Assembly: GCA_018814355.1 (NCBI GenBank) | Contig: JAHIZT010000081.1 | Span: 1 to 47,769, forward strand | DNA length: 47,769 nucleotides | Origin: Candidatus Thermoplasmatota archaeon | GTDB lineage: Archaea > Thermoplasmatota > Thermoplasmata > UBA10834 | Reading direction: 5' to 3' | Shown: piece by piece, positions 24,342 through 34,172 of the stretch | How the letters are laid out: every line of letters starts with the position of its first letter | Numbering within the stretch: the first letter of the stretch is position 1 | Program-made: the position numbers and the translations under genes | Notes under the pieces: generated by a model | Told to the model about the DNA's origin: nothing | What the model saw: only the letters and a program-made list of their open reading frames with translations | Databases searched by the model: none

Positions 24342-26225
24342 ATGAGTTCTATGGAAGTCGCTATGGACGGGCCGGGGAAGGCGTTCATGATCTGCAACGA
24401 GGCGATCGTCAGAGGCGCCCTCGAAGCTGATGTCAAGGTGGTTTCGGAATATCCGGGGTCGCCCACGACTGAGATTCTCGACACCTTCTCGGAGATATCG
24501 CCGAAGTTCGACTTCAGAATGGAGATATCAGTGAACGAGAAGGTTGCGCTCGAGACCTGTGCTGGGGCCTCCATGGTCGGACTCAGATCGATGACCGCGA
24601 TGAAGAGCGTGGGCATGAACGTCGCGTCGGACTCATTCTTCTCGCTCTCATACACAGGGGTCAAGGGCGGCATGGTGGTTGTCGTCGCAGACGACCCGCA
24701 CGCGCACTCCTCCCAGACAGAACAGGACGGACGGCCTTTCGGGCCAAACGCGTATGTACCGATGCTGGAACCCTCCGACCCGGCAGAGGCAAAGAGAATG
24801 GTGAAGTCTGCCTTCGAGCTGTCTGAGAAGTACAGCGTGCCCGTCCTGATCCGTACGACTACAAGAGTCAACCATCAAAGCGGCATTGTCGAGCTCGAGA
24901 AGCTTGACCGGAAGCCTTTCGCCAAGATACCGTGGACTCATCCACCCGGACGGTACGTGACCGTCGCCGAAGCGGCGAGACAGTTCAAGCACAAGCTCCT
25001 GGATCGGACAAGGTTGATAGAGCAAGAGTTCGAAGCATCTGACCTGAATATGGTGAAGGACACTGGCTCTGACCTGGGAATCGTGACTGTCGGCGCGGGT
25101 TACAACTACGCCGTGGACGCTGTTAGGACCCTCGGGATCAACCCGTCAATCCTGAAACTGGGCACTACATACCCGCTCCCCAAGAAGCTGATAGGCGACT
25201 TCTTGAAGAAACTGAAGACGGTGGTGGTGGTCGAGGAGCTCCAGCCGTACCTCGAGTTGCACGTGACCGCGATTGCGAAGGACGCCAACCCATCGATCAA
25301 AATCTACGGCAAATGGACGGGCCATTTCAGCGAATCACTGGAGTACAACCCGAACATAGTCGTCGACGCCCTTGCCAAGGTTGTGGGCAGGAATCCCCCA
25401 GTCGACTACTCCGCCATCATGGCCAAGGCGAAGGAGATGAAGGCAGGCCTACCTGATAGGTGGCCAACGTTCTGTCCTGGATGCCCACACCGAGCGACGC
25501 TACATGCACTCAAGCAGGCGGCGAAGGGAATGAAACACATCCTATCGACCGACATCGGCTGCTACTCGATGAGCTTCCTCGACCCGATCAACTACGGCGA
25601 TTCCCTGCTCAGCATGGGCGCATGCCTTGGAGTTGCGGCGGGAATGCAGTACGCGGCCCAGGAGAAGGTGGTCGCGATGATAGGTGACTCCACCTTCTGG
25701 CATGCGGGCCTCCCAGGGCTGGTCAATGCAATCCATCACGGTGACGATTTCACGCTCGTGATCCTCGACAATGAGGTCACTGCAATGACTGGGCAACAGC
25801 CGGACCCTGGTAGGGACTACAACGCTGGAGGCCAGCCCGCGAAACCCCTGATCCTAGAGGATGTCATCAAGGCCATGGGCATCTCGGACATCACGATAGT
25901 GGACCCATACCAGGTCAAGGCCGCTGTCGAACCAATGAAACAGGCGCTCTCCCGGAAGGGGCCTAACGTGATCATCTCGAGGAGAGCGTGCGCCCTCTAC
26001 GCCGATAGGAACAAGAGAGGGCGGGGCGAGGTCATCCAGACGAGCAAGGTGGACAAGAACGTATGCAAGAAACCTTACACATGCATCAGGGAGTTCTATT
26101 GTCCTGCGATCTCAATCGACGACGAAGATAGAAAGGCGTTCATAACGAAGGAGTTGTGCGACCGGTGCGGTGTGTGCGCGAAGCTCTGTCCGTTCGGATC
26201 GATCAAGTTGAGGGAGGGTGACTGA
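24342..26225 (+). CDS. iorA: Indolepyruvate:ferredoxin oxidoreductase, alpha subunit
   Basis: A 627-residue TPP enzyme. The N-terminal pyrimidine-binding domain contains VVSEYPGSPTTEILDTF. The C-terminal TPP-pyrophosphate domain has GDSTFWHAGLPGLVNAIHHG and the LDNEVTAMTGQQP motif. The end carries cysteine clusters, an atypical VCKKPYTCIREFYCP followed by the classic CDRCGVCAKLCP, for [4Fe-4S] centres. With IorB it oxidatively decarboxylates aryl pyruvates from aromatic amino acids to aryl-acetyl-CoA, reducing ferredoxin. ATG 24342 follows GGAGGAAG. The spacing to iorB is two bases. Confidence 0.95.
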   Translation: MSSMEVAMDGPGKAFMICNEAIVRGALEADVKVVSEYPGSPTTEILDTFSEISPKFDFRMEISVNEKVALETCAGASMVGLRSMTAMKSVGMNVASDSFFSLSYTGVKGGMVVVVADDPHAHSSQTEQDGRPFGPNAYVPMLEPSDPAEAKRMVKSAFELSEKYSVPVLIRTTTRVNHQSGIVELEKLDRKPFAKIPWTHPPGRYVTVAEAARQFKHKLLDRTRLIEQEFEASDLNMVKDTGSDLGIVTVGAGYNYAVDAVRTLGINPSILKLGTTYPLPKKLIGDFLKKLKTVVVVEELQPYLELHVTAIAKDANPSIKIYGKWTGHFSESLEYNPNIVVDALAKVVGRNPPVDYSAIMAKAKEMKAGLPDRWPTFCPGCPHRATLHALKQAAKGMKHILSTDIGCYSMSFLDPINYGDSLLSMGACLGVAAGMQYAAQEKVVAMIGDSTFWHAGLPGLVNAIHHGDDFTLVILDNEVTAMTGQQPDPGRDYNAGGQPAKPLILEDVIKAMGISDITIVDPYQVKAAVEPMKQALSRKGPNVIISRRACALYADRNKRGRGEVIQTSKVDKNVCKKPYTCIREFYCPAISIDDEDRKAFITKELCDRCGVCAKLCPFGSIKLREGD

Positions 26226-26227
26226 GC

Positions 26228-26872
26228 ATGGAACACAAGGAGTTCAGCGTGTACCTGTCAGGTGTCGGAGGACAAGGCCTCGTCCTCTTGTCGAATGTGA
26301 TTGGATCTGCGTGCGCAGCAGCAGGGATCCGCGCTTTGACAGGTGAACAGCACGGGTTGTCGCAGAGGAGCGGGTCCATCAACGTACATATGAGGATAGG
26401 CGAGGAGATACGCTCGCCGCTTATCCCCATCGGAGGCGCGGACGCACTCCTGGCGCTGGATTCGCTTGAGGCCCTCAGGTGCGTAGAGTACCTGAGACCC
26501 GGAGGCGTCGTGCTGATGAATTCGCGCGTGCAACACCCCATCATCGAGACGGAGGCGCACATGAAGGACAAGGTGGCGAAGTACATGTCAGCCGAGGATG
26601 TGCGCTCGCGCCTGGCTCAGGTCACGGACAAGATCGCCGTGCTGGATGCGCTCGGAATAGCGAAGAAGGCTGGCAACCCTCTGACCGAGAACATGGTGAT
26701 GCTCGGGGCAATGAGCGCGTTGGAGGCGTTCCCGGTCCCGATTGATGCGCTGAAGCAGTCGATCGCGGAGAACGTCCCGAAGAAGGCAGTCGATGTCAAC
26801 TTGAAAGCGTTCGATTTGGGAAAGCAGGCAGCCTTCGAGTTCCTCTGCAACATAGTTAAGTGCAGAGAGTAG
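26228..26872 (+). CDS. iorB: Indolepyruvate:ferredoxin oxidoreductase, beta subunit
   Basis: A 214-residue gamma-type oxidoreductase subunit with the N-terminal nucleotide-fold motif GVGGQGLVLLSNVIG and the conserved LTGEQHGLSQRSGSINVHMR stretch. It is the usual partner of IorA, translated immediately after it (two-base gap). Its length is typical. The downstream PhzF-like gene starts 17 nt later on the same strand and may be cotranscribed. Confidence 0.95.
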   Translation: MEHKEFSVYLSGVGGQGLVLLSNVIGSACAAAGIRALTGEQHGLSQRSGSINVHMRIGEEIRSPLIPIGGADALLALDSLEALRCVEYLRPGGVVLMNSRVQHPIIETEAHMKDKVAKYMSAEDVRSRLAQVTDKIAVLDALGIAKKAGNPLTENMVMLGAMSALEAFPVPIDALKQSIAENVPKKAVDVNLKAFDLGKQAAFEFLCNIVKCRE

Positions 26873-26889
26873 ATTCCTCACCCGAACCC

Positions 26890-27816
26890 ATGAAGAAGGC
26901 CAGGTACGTGCGCGTCGACGTGTTCGCAAAGAAGCCGTTCGGGGGGAACCCACTTGCGGTGTTCCCGGAAGCGGAGAACCTCACGTCGCGGGAGATGCAG
27001 CTCCTGGCAAAGGAGATGAACCTCTCGGAGACAACTTTCGTCCTACCGCCGACCAAGGGCTCCGGGGCCGACTTCAGAGTCCGGATATTCGTCCCCGACA
27101 TGGAGGTCAGGTACGCAGGCCATCCGACTCTGGGGACTTTCTATGTGCTCGCGCGAGAAGGCCGGATCAAGCTGAAGGAACCGGTGACCACTGTGGAGAT
27201 GGAGGTCAAGGCGGGCGTGATGCCAGTCGAGATTCATTCGTCAAATGGAAGGGTCACGGAGGTCGTGACGGTCCAGAACAGGCCGGAGTTCATGCGCACT
27301 TTCGAGGACTCGGACATATTCGCGGAAGCGCTTTCGCTCAACAAGTCGGACTTCGACACCAAGAGGATGCCGATACAGCTCGTGTCCACCGGCCTGCCGT
27401 GGGTGATTGTGCCTGTGAAATCAAGAAGGGCAGTGGAGAACGCTTCAGGGAACATTCCAGCTTTCACGGAGGCAATCAGGCCTCTCCCGAAAGGCGTTGT
27501 GGACCTTTACGTGACATGTTTGGACCCGGTCGAACGCTCATCTACCACGCACTCGAGAGGCTTCTCCCTTGTCTCAAAGAACGTCGTCGAGGACCCGGCG
27601 ACCGGAAGCGCCAGCGGTTGTCTGGGAGCCTATCTCGTGCACCACAGACTCGTCCCAGTGAAGAGAGTGACAAAGATGATCAACGAGCAGGGGTATGAGA
27701 TTGAAAGGGCGAGCAAGATCTCAATCGAGGTCAGAACATCGAGCACAGGCGATATCGAATCTGTGCGCGTTGGCGGGACGATCGTCCACATGATGGACGG
27801 GACTGCCTTCCTCTAG
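26890..27816 (+). CDS. PhzF-family isomerase/epimerase-like protein
   Basis: A 308-residue protein of the diaminopimelate-epimerase-like fold. Family motifs are VDVFAKKPFGGNPLAVF at the N-terminus, the catalytic glutamate in NLSETTFV, the VRYAGHPTLGT loop, and DPATGSASGCLGAYL near residue 240. PhzF enzymes isomerise 2,3-dihydro-3-hydroxyanthranilate in phenazine makers, but most relatives have unknown substrates. Here it sits directly behind iorAB, which hints at aromatic amino-acid metabolism, though this is only context. ATG 26890 is chosen because it immediately precedes the family's first strand; an upstream in-frame start would overlap iorB. Confidence 0.85.
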   Translation: MKKARYVRVDVFAKKPFGGNPLAVFPEAENLTSREMQLLAKEMNLSETTFVLPPTKGSGADFRVRIFVPDMEVRYAGHPTLGTFYVLAREGRIKLKEPVTTVEMEVKAGVMPVEIHSSNGRVTEVVTVQNRPEFMRTFEDSDIFAEALSLNKSDFDTKRMPIQLVSTGLPWVIVPVKSRRAVENASGNIPAFTEAIRPLPKGVVDLYVTCLDPVERSSTTHSRGFSLVSKNVVEDPATGSASGCLGAYLVHHRLVPVKRVTKMINEQGYEIERASKISIEVRTSSTGDIESVRVGGTIVHMMDGTAFL

Positions 27817-27825
27817 ACGCTATGA

Positions 27826-30450
27826 TCACACGACAGCTGGGAGCTTCACCTTGAATACAACGCCCTGGGCGAAGTCCCCTTGGACACGGTCCTCCACCCA
27901 GACGTTCCCATTGTACCTCTTGGCAAGGGTCTTCACGATGTGTAGGCCCATGCCCGAGCCTTTCTTCTCGGGGGCTTTGGAGAACCTGTCGAATATGACG
28001 TCCTTGACATCGTCAGTGATGCCCCTTCCATGATCCGCGACGGACACCACCCAGTACCTTTTATCTCTCTCGAACATGCTCTCGATGGCTATCTCGATCA
28101 GGAGCGGCTCGTGCGAATCGTACTTCACGGCGTTCGTGAGTATGTTGATGAACATCTCCCTGACGAGTTCATCAGCCTCGGTGAAGTACTGGTTCCTAGT
28201 GAAGTCTGTCTTGCAGGTGATCTGACGTGCGGGATAGTACTGGGACACGCTCCTAGCGCACTCATGAAGGACCGCGCCCAGGTCGGTTTTGGTGAGCTCA
28301 ACATCCCCGAAGGTCACCCTGGACATCGTCCTCACATTGCTCGCGAGCCAGCTGGTGTTCATGACCTGCTCCGCGATCCTGTCAATCATGGCGATTTTCT
28401 CAGGTTTGTCCACTTTCATCCGGAGCAGGTCGAGGTAGCCTAAGATCGCCTGGTTGAAGTTCTTGATGTCGTGTGAGAGAACATCGGAGTACAGCTCCGC
28501 GTCCCTGCGGCTGTCAATGTGCTCCTGAAACATGCGCGCGTTCTCGATGGCGATGCCGGCCAAGCTCGCGAATATCTCTATGACCTCGATTGTATCTGGG
28601 TCTGGTATGCGATCGTCCCGTGGCTTCAGTATCTCGATGTACGCGATGGGCAAGCCGTTCTTGTCCAAGATGAGCGTGTCTATCCAATCCAACTCGTGCC
28701 ACTTGCCCTTGCCACCTCTAGGAAGACGTATCTGCTCAGGGTCGGGGTAGTAGGGCAGCTCCTCGGGCGAGATGCTCCTCTGACCCTCGGCCGGCATATA
28801 GTAAGAGACGCGGCCGATCTTGTTCCTCCAGTTGACGGCCGACCCGCGTGGAGGCATTGGACCTGTGTCGATGATCGAGTCGACATAGTCGACCGGGTAC
28901 GTCATCTGCTTGATCGCCGCTGTGGCCTTCGGGGTGTAGCCGTACACCGCCTCCACTCTGTAGGCCCCCTCGTCCGCGTGCTTGATGCCCATCACCATGC
29001 GCTTTATCCCGAGCAGGCGCGCAAGAGTCTTGAGCAGGCTGTCGAGCATCTGGTCTAGGTCGCGGACATACATGATGCCAGTGGACAGGTCGAGGATCCT
29101 GGATAGCTGCTCGGTCCTCTGGCTGCTGACTCTGAGCGCTTGCTCCTTCTCCTGGGCCAGTCGGGCGTTCTCGAGGGCCACCTCAGCCAGTGAGGTGAAT
29201 ATCTCGACTGTCTCGATCGCATCCTTGTCCGGGACCTTGCCGTCCTTAGGTTCAGATGGGTAGATGACACCCACGATCCTGCCAGCGGAGTCGTGCAGGG
29301 CGAATGCCAGGAAATCGTTCGGCCTCATCTCTCCCTTCGTCCTCGGGACCTTGGACTTGTAGGAATCGATCTCAGAGGGGGAGATGTGATAGGCATAGTA
29401 TCTCGGACTGACATCCTCAGCGAACGTGAGGTAAACGGACCTGCCGATCCGTTTGCTCTCTCTGAGGTCTTCGAGTATGACTTCGGTCGGGATCGACCTG
29501 GATTTGATTGACTGGTCTGCCTCCGTGCCGTATCCGAACACGGCCATCCATTTGAAGGACCCTTCAACTTCGTCGTATACGACGAGAGTAACCCTGCCAA
29601 AACCAAATAGGGAAGAGACCGACGCAAGAATCATCTGTGACAGCTTCTTGAGGTCCCTCTCAGATACGATCGAGGACGCGATCTTGAGAACGTCCTCGAG
29701 CAGATCGGTCTTCTGGGTCGTCGCCTGGACCTCTGGCATCGGTCTTGCGTTCTTCCTGTCCCTCAGAAGGGCGAGCCCTATGATCTCAGTGAACATCTCG
29801 ATCGCGGACACAGTCTGCTTGTCAAGGAGCTTCTCGTCGAGCGCGTAGCCTATGTCCACCGAAGCCATCAGATCACCCGAGCCATCCCTCACCGCGAACC
29901 AATAGTAGTCCGCCGCATGCCACTGGTCCGGGCTCTTGCGCGGCAGACTTACGCCCTCGGGGTGCCTGTAGTAGGCCGGGTGATCGCAGAGAGGATCTGC
30001 TTCAGCGAGCTTCTGCCAGTCCTCCGCGTTGATGTAGTAACCGTTCCTCGAGACCCTGAACTTCTCATCCATCAGCTTGTGGATGAGGTCCTTCGGGTGG
30101 TAATCGGAAGTGATGCGCTGGATTATCGCATCTGCCCTTTCACGGCTGTAGCCATATGTGACGAAACGCATCGTTTCCCTGAGCTCCTTGTCCTGGACCT
30201 CCACGACGATGTCCGTCAGCCGGAAGAATTCAGCAATGCTCATCACGACTTCCTCGATCACCTTGCCAACTGGCGTTCCATCAGCTATCGTCCTGACGAG
30301 CTCGCCCAGCCTGGAGTTCACCTCTTCCTCCGCGATCTTGCGAGGGTGCTTGCCCAGCTTCTCTGGAGGGAGTTCTGGAAGAATCACTAGTTCAGCATAC
30401 GATCCGTCCGCCATGCGACGATTCACCGCTCGATTCTCATATCTGGCCAC
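27826..30450 (-). CDS. Soluble sensor histidine kinase with three GAF-like modules
   Basis: An 874-residue protein without membrane spans. Three GAF-like modules end in similar helices (IEMFTEIIGLALLRDRKNA, VEIFTSLAEVALENARLAQ, IEIFASLAGIAIENARMFQ), showing internal repetition. The kinase core has the phospho-histidine at residue 660 (LSHDIKNFNQA), N box NILTNAVKYDS, G1 VADHGRGI, F box FDRFSK and G2 KGSGMGLHIVK. The ligand is unknown. GTG 30450 lies about 27 nt after a TATA-like CCTAAATAGG; ATG 30414 is the alternative. No response regulator is adjacent; the nearest is at 4870. The gene ends nine bases from the convergent PhzF-like gene. Confidence 0.9.
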   Translation of the reverse strand: MARYENRAVNRRMADGSYAELVILPELPPEKLGKHPRKIAEEEVNSRLGELVRTIADGTPVGKVIEEVVMSIAEFFRLTDIVVEVQDKELRETMRFVTYGYSRERADAIIQRITSDYHPKDLIHKLMDEKFRVSRNGYYINAEDWQKLAEADPLCDHPAYYRHPEGVSLPRKSPDQWHAADYYWFAVRDGSGDLMASVDIGYALDEKLLDKQTVSAIEMFTEIIGLALLRDRKNARPMPEVQATTQKTDLLEDVLKIASSIVSERDLKKLSQMILASVSSLFGFGRVTLVVYDEVEGSFKWMAVFGYGTEADQSIKSRSIPTEVILEDLRESKRIGRSVYLTFAEDVSPRYYAYHISPSEIDSYKSKVPRTKGEMRPNDFLAFALHDSAGRIVGVIYPSEPKDGKVPDKDAIETVEIFTSLAEVALENARLAQEKEQALRVSSQRTEQLSRILDLSTGIMYVRDLDQMLDSLLKTLARLLGIKRMVMGIKHADEGAYRVEAVYGYTPKATAAIKQMTYPVDYVDSIIDTGPMPPRGSAVNWRNKIGRVSYYMPAEGQRSISPEELPYYPDPEQIRLPRGGKGKWHELDWIDTLILDKNGLPIAYIEILKPRDDRIPDPDTIEVIEIFASLAGIAIENARMFQEHIDSRRDAELYSDVLSHDIKNFNQAILGYLDLLRMKVDKPEKIAMIDRIAEQVMNTSWLASNVRTMSRVTFGDVELTKTDLGAVLHECARSVSQYYPARQITCKTDFTRNQYFTEADELVREMFINILTNAVKYDSHEPLLIEIAIESMFERDKRYWVVSVADHGRGITDDVKDVIFDRFSKAPEKKGSGMGLHIVKTLAKRYNGNVWVEDRVQGDFAQGVVFKVKLPAVV

Positions 30451-30471
30451 TGATGAGATGGATTTGCCGCC

Positions 30472-30483
30472 TATTTAGGCTCG
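30472..30483 (-). promoter_or_regulatory. TATA region of the histidine-kinase gene
   Basis: GCCTAAATAGGC is a perfect 12-bp palindrome, read the same on both strands, centred about 27 nt before GTG 30450. It could be both TATA box and a binding site. Confidence 0.4.
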
Positions 30484-30634
30484 CCCGTCCGGTCTTAAGT
30501 ATTGACTAGTAAGGAAGGATAACAAAACTGCCCCAGAAATCGTACATCGGAGGCGCCCGAGTTCAAGAGGATTTTCTGCGCAACAATTAATACATAGCAG
30601 GCGTTCGATTGGCACAAGCAGTCGGTGATTAGAC

Positions 30635-31120
30635 ATGGCGAATGTGAAGGATATCCTCGCGACGGCCATCGAGTTCGAGAAGTTCGGCGTCGAGTACTAC
30701 ATGCGCTTCAAGGATATGGTTGCGGACGAAAAGGCAAAGCCGCTCATGAAGGGCTTGGCAGATGACGAAAGGGAGCACGCCAACATACTGGAGAAAGAGC
30801 TCAAAGCGCTCGGAGGAAAGGCAGAAGCGCCCTCCAAGGCAGATGTGGAGAAGGGGCTCAAGGAGATATTCCCCGAGGCATCCCGAAAGGGTTCAATCGC
30901 GACAAGGGATGCAATCTCAGCTCTGAAGCTGGGCATCAGGACCGAGGAGCGCTCGATCGACTTCTACACCAAGAACGCCAATGTCGCAGGGCCCGACCTC
31001 AAAACGATCTTCGACAGGCTGGCGAAGATGGAGAGAGGCCACAAAGAGATGCTCGTGGAGAACCTGCGGTTCCTCGAGGACGACGGTTCCTGGTACGGCT
31101 ATGTGCCGTTCCTAGACTGA
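30635..31120 (+). CDS. Rubrerythrin-like ferritin-fold diiron protein
   Basis: A 161-residue four-helix protein. The iron-ligand pattern is EFEKFGVEYY in helix 1, DDEREHANIL (ExxH) in helix 2, RTEERSIDFY in helix 3 and KMERGHKEML (ExxH) in helix 4, as in the diiron domain of rubrerythrin. The C-terminal rubredoxin domain is absent. Such proteins usually reduce hydrogen peroxide or store iron in anaerobes. The start at ATG 30635 follows GGTGATT, and a TATA-like AATTAATAC lies near 30585. It has its own promoter and no operon partners. Confidence 0.88.
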   Translation: MANVKDILATAIEFEKFGVEYYMRFKDMVADEKAKPLMKGLADDEREHANILEKELKALGGKAEAPSKADVEKGLKEIFPEASRKGSIATRDAISALKLGIRTEERSIDFYTKNANVAGPDLKTIFDRLAKMERGHKEMLVENLRFLEDDGSWYGYVPFLD

Positions 31121-31204
31121 ATCCCCATAGGGCGTCTGGGCTAGAAAGATGCCAAGCTTTTTTAGATGCCCGTGGCATCATGCCGTTCTGGGAAGTAGAG
31201 TCAG

Positions 31205-32470
31205 TTGGCTACAGTCGTCCCGTTCAAGGCCTTCAGATATGACACCGATAGGTACGGCAAGGATGTCACGAGGTTCGTTGCTCCTCCATACGACATCATA
31301 GACCGTGTCATGGAGAAGAAGCTGAAGGATGACAGGCTAAACATCGCACATGTCACCTTGGGGGACGAGGGCGATTCCTACACGGTCGCCTCGCGACGCC
31401 TCCAGAGATGGATCAACGACGGCGTCCTGGTGCACGATCGCGAGGAGTGTTACTACCTATACGAGCAGACTTTCAGCAGCCCTGACGGGGGGCCGAGGGT
31501 CAGGTCCGGCATCATAGGGCTCGTGAAGCTGGAGGATTTCTCAAAAGGAGTGGTCTTGCCGCACGAGAAGACCATCCCGAAACACAAGGCCGACCGAATG
31601 CAGCTCATGTCGGCCGTTGCAGGAGACACCGAACAGATATTCATGCTCTATGACGACCCCTCGGAAGAGATGGAAGGCATCCTTCTGCGGGCGAGGAAGA
31701 AGGAAGAGGAGCTCCGGTTCCTGGACAATGACGGCGTGCATCACAGGATCGTCAGAATCTCGGACCCGGAGATGACCGGCAGGATAACCATGTTATTGGC
31801 GCCTGCCAAGCTGCTGATTGCGGACGGACATCACAGGTATGAGACATCGCTGGAGTACCGCAATAGCAAACGAGCCGAGGACGGCTCCGATGAGGGAACC
31901 ATGCCTTATGACTTCATCATGGCCACACTAGTGAGCTTCAGGAACCCTGGCCTTGTCGTATACCCGACCCACAGGCTGGTCCAACATGTGGATGAGTCGC
32001 TCCTGTCGCACCTCCCGAAGGCTCTGGAAGAAGAGTTCGAGCTCAAAGCGCTGTCCGGGCCCGACGAGCTCGCGGCGGCGGTCGAGGGGTCTCCAGTGAA
32101 GGCCTTCGGCGTGTGGATACCTTCCTCTGGGACTTTCTTGTATGCGACGCCGAAGAAGAAGAGGGCTTCTGACAACCCTATGGAGGACCTGCCGGTGTAC
32201 ATCGTCCAGGAGAAGGTGCTGAAGAAGCTACTTGGCTACACTGCTGAAATGCTGGATACAAAGGTGAGCATCGATTATGTGAAGGGCACTGATCCGACGA
32301 GGGCCGCGATGGAAACGGGAGAGTACCAGGCGTGTTTCTTCGTCAAGCCTCCGACGGTCGGTCAGGTCATGCAGGTGGCGGAGACTGGGCAGAAGATGCC
32401 TCACAAGTCCACGTATTTCTTCCCCAAGATCTGGTCCGGAACGCTCTTTTACCTATTCGGCCGCGCCTGA
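31205..32470 (+). CDS. DUF1015-family protein
   Basis: A 421-residue cytoplasmic protein matching the DUF1015 pattern: ATVVPFKAFRYD at the start, FVAPPYDII, YYLYEQTF, LPHEKTIPKHKADRMQL and LLIADGHHRYETSLEYR, all conserved in the family. It begins with TTG 31205; there is no closer ATG and the N-terminus fits relatives. A TATA-like CTTTTTTAG is near 31157, and GATGCC-CGT-GGCATC (31165-31179) forms a small hairpin after it. The biochemical role is unsettled, so I give none. Confidence 0.85.
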   Translation: MATVVPFKAFRYDTDRYGKDVTRFVAPPYDIIDRVMEKKLKDDRLNIAHVTLGDEGDSYTVASRRLQRWINDGVLVHDREECYYLYEQTFSSPDGGPRVRSGIIGLVKLEDFSKGVVLPHEKTIPKHKADRMQLMSAVAGDTEQIFMLYDDPSEEMEGILLRARKKEEELRFLDNDGVHHRIVRISDPEMTGRITMLLAPAKLLIADGHHRYETSLEYRNSKRAEDGSDEGTMPYDFIMATLVSFRNPGLVVYPTHRLVQHVDESLLSHLPKALEEEFELKALSGPDELAAAVEGSPVKAFGVWIPSSGTFLYATPKKKRASDNPMEDLPVYIVQEKVLKKLLGYTAEMLDTKVSIDYVKGTDPTRAAMETGEYQACFFVKPPTVGQVMQVAETGQKMPHKSTYFFPKIWSGTLFYLFGRA

Positions 32471-32525
32471 CCGCAGTCGGTCAACCGGTAAATAGTCCTA
32501 AGATAATACGCCGGCCGGCGGTCAC

Positions 32526-34172
32526 ATGAGATTCGAGTTGGGCATCACAGGCGGACGCATCGTGGACGGCGCGGGGAATCCTTGGTTCTACGGCGACATA
32601 GGCGTTTCCGGCAAGAGGATCGTCAAGGTAGGAAAGATCGAGAGGACCGAATGCGAGCGGACCATCAACGCGAAGGGGCTCTATGTCTGTCCCGGATTCA
32701 TAGACATCCACACTCACTCAGATGTTACGGCCATCGTCTTCCCGGGCTGCGACAGCACCCTGAGGCAGGGGGTGACGACCCACCTGATAGGCAATTGTGG
32801 ATCTTCCGTCGCGCCGCTGAGAGAGCCCTATGTGGAGGTCATGAAGAACTACTGGGGCGAATGGGCAGGTAAGTTCGAAGGATGGAACTGGCGGAGCTTC
32901 GGGGAGTACCTGAGGGTCCTCGAGAGGAAGGGCGTGGGACACAACATCGCAGCCCTGGTCGGCCACGGCGCGATCAGGACCGCCGCACTTGGCGCCGAGA
33001 GGCGAGCGCCCTCGCCCAAGGAGCTCAAGTTGATGAAGGACCTGACCGCGGAGGCCATGAAGAGCGGAGCCTTCGGCCTCTCCACCGGCCTGGTGTATCC
33101 CCCGGGGAGCTTCGCAAAGACCGATGAGATCATCGAGCTGTGCAAGGTGGTCGCGAAGTACGGCGGCATGTACACGTCTCACATACGCGGCGAGAGGGAG
33201 ACTATCGCGGAGGCGATCAAGGAGGCCATACTCATAGGCGAGAAGAGCGGCGTCAGGGTACAAATCTCTCACAACTGCCCGAAGATAGGGGCGTGGGGCA
33301 GGACCAAGGAGACCCTCGGCTTAGCCGAGAAGGCCAGAGAGCGTGGACTCGATGTCACGGTTGACAACGATGTGCACACAGACCTCGCACCCAACCTCAG
33401 CCACGCCCTGCCGCAGTACATGGCGGAGCTGAATAGGGAGGATCTCCTCGAACACGTCAAGTCCAAGTCCAACAGAGCCAGGATCAAGCGGGAGATCATT
33501 GAGGACAAGCTGCCTGCGTTCGGCCCGTCCGGACTGCTCAAGCACGGCCATTTCGAAAGGATATTCCTGATGCACTGCCCCAAGCAGAAGAGCCTCGAGG
33601 GCAAGACGATCGCCCAGGTCGCGAGGGAGCGTGGCAAGGACGTCTTCGAGACCTACTTCGACCTCATGGTGGAGGAGAACGACGATATAATCGCGATATT
33701 CGACTACATCAGCGAGGACGACATCAAGAAGCTCTTGGTGCACCCGCTGGTCATGGTTTCCTCGGACTGTGCCACTTGGTCTGAAACTGGACCGCTCTCT
33801 GACCCCGCACCCTACATACCGTGCGCGTTCGGTGAGTACCCCGGCATATTCGAGAGATATGTCAGAGACGAGCCGCTATTGACCATCCAGGAGGCCGTCA
33901 GGAAGATGACCAGCTTCCCTGCTCAGAAGATGGGCCTGTACGACAGAGGACTGCTCAGGCCAGGGTTGAAGGCGGACATAACCCTCATCGACCTCGAGAA
34001 CATCAAAGACAGGGCCACGAACATGTGGCCGCACGAATACCCGTTCAAGAACTACCCGCACAGATACCCTGACGGCGTGCCATTCGTCATCGTGAACGGG
34101 ACGGTCGCGGTCGACAACGGGAAGCAGAAGAAGGTCCTCGCCGGAGAGGTCCTGAGGCACAGGCGGCCCTGA
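32526..34172 (+). CDS. N-acyl-D-amino-acid deacylase (D-aminoacylase-like amidohydrolase)
   Basis: A 548-residue amidohydrolase. Metal-binding and family motifs are VCPGFIDIHTHSD, then QGVTTHLIGNCGSSVAPL, SHIRGE, ISHNCP and VSSDCATW. These match the N-acyl-D-amino-acid deacylase group, which removes acyl groups from N-acyl-D-amino acids. No signal peptide is seen, so it acts inside the cell. Substrates in vivo could be D-residues from peptidoglycan or aged protein; this is inference. The TGA stop abuts the stop of the convergent C45 gene in the palindrome TGATCA, with no gap. Confidence 0.85.
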   Translation: MRFELGITGGRIVDGAGNPWFYGDIGVSGKRIVKVGKIERTECERTINAKGLYVCPGFIDIHTHSDVTAIVFPGCDSTLRQGVTTHLIGNCGSSVAPLREPYVEVMKNYWGEWAGKFEGWNWRSFGEYLRVLERKGVGHNIAALVGHGAIRTAALGAERRAPSPKELKLMKDLTAEAMKSGAFGLSTGLVYPPGSFAKTDEIIELCKVVAKYGGMYTSHIRGERETIAEAIKEAILIGEKSGVRVQISHNCPKIGAWGRTKETLGLAEKARERGLDVTVDNDVHTDLAPNLSHALPQYMAELNREDLLEHVKSKSNRARIKREIIEDKLPAFGPSGLLKHGHFERIFLMHCPKQKSLEGKTIAQVARERGKDVFETYFDLMVEENDDIIAIFDYISEDDIKKLLVHPLVMVSSDCATWSETGPLSDPAPYIPCAFGEYPGIFERYVRDEPLLTIQEAVRKMTSFPAQKMGLYDRGLLRPGLKADITLIDLENIKDRATNMWPHEYPFKNYPHRYPDGVPFVIVNGTVAVDNGKQKKVLAGEVLRHRRP

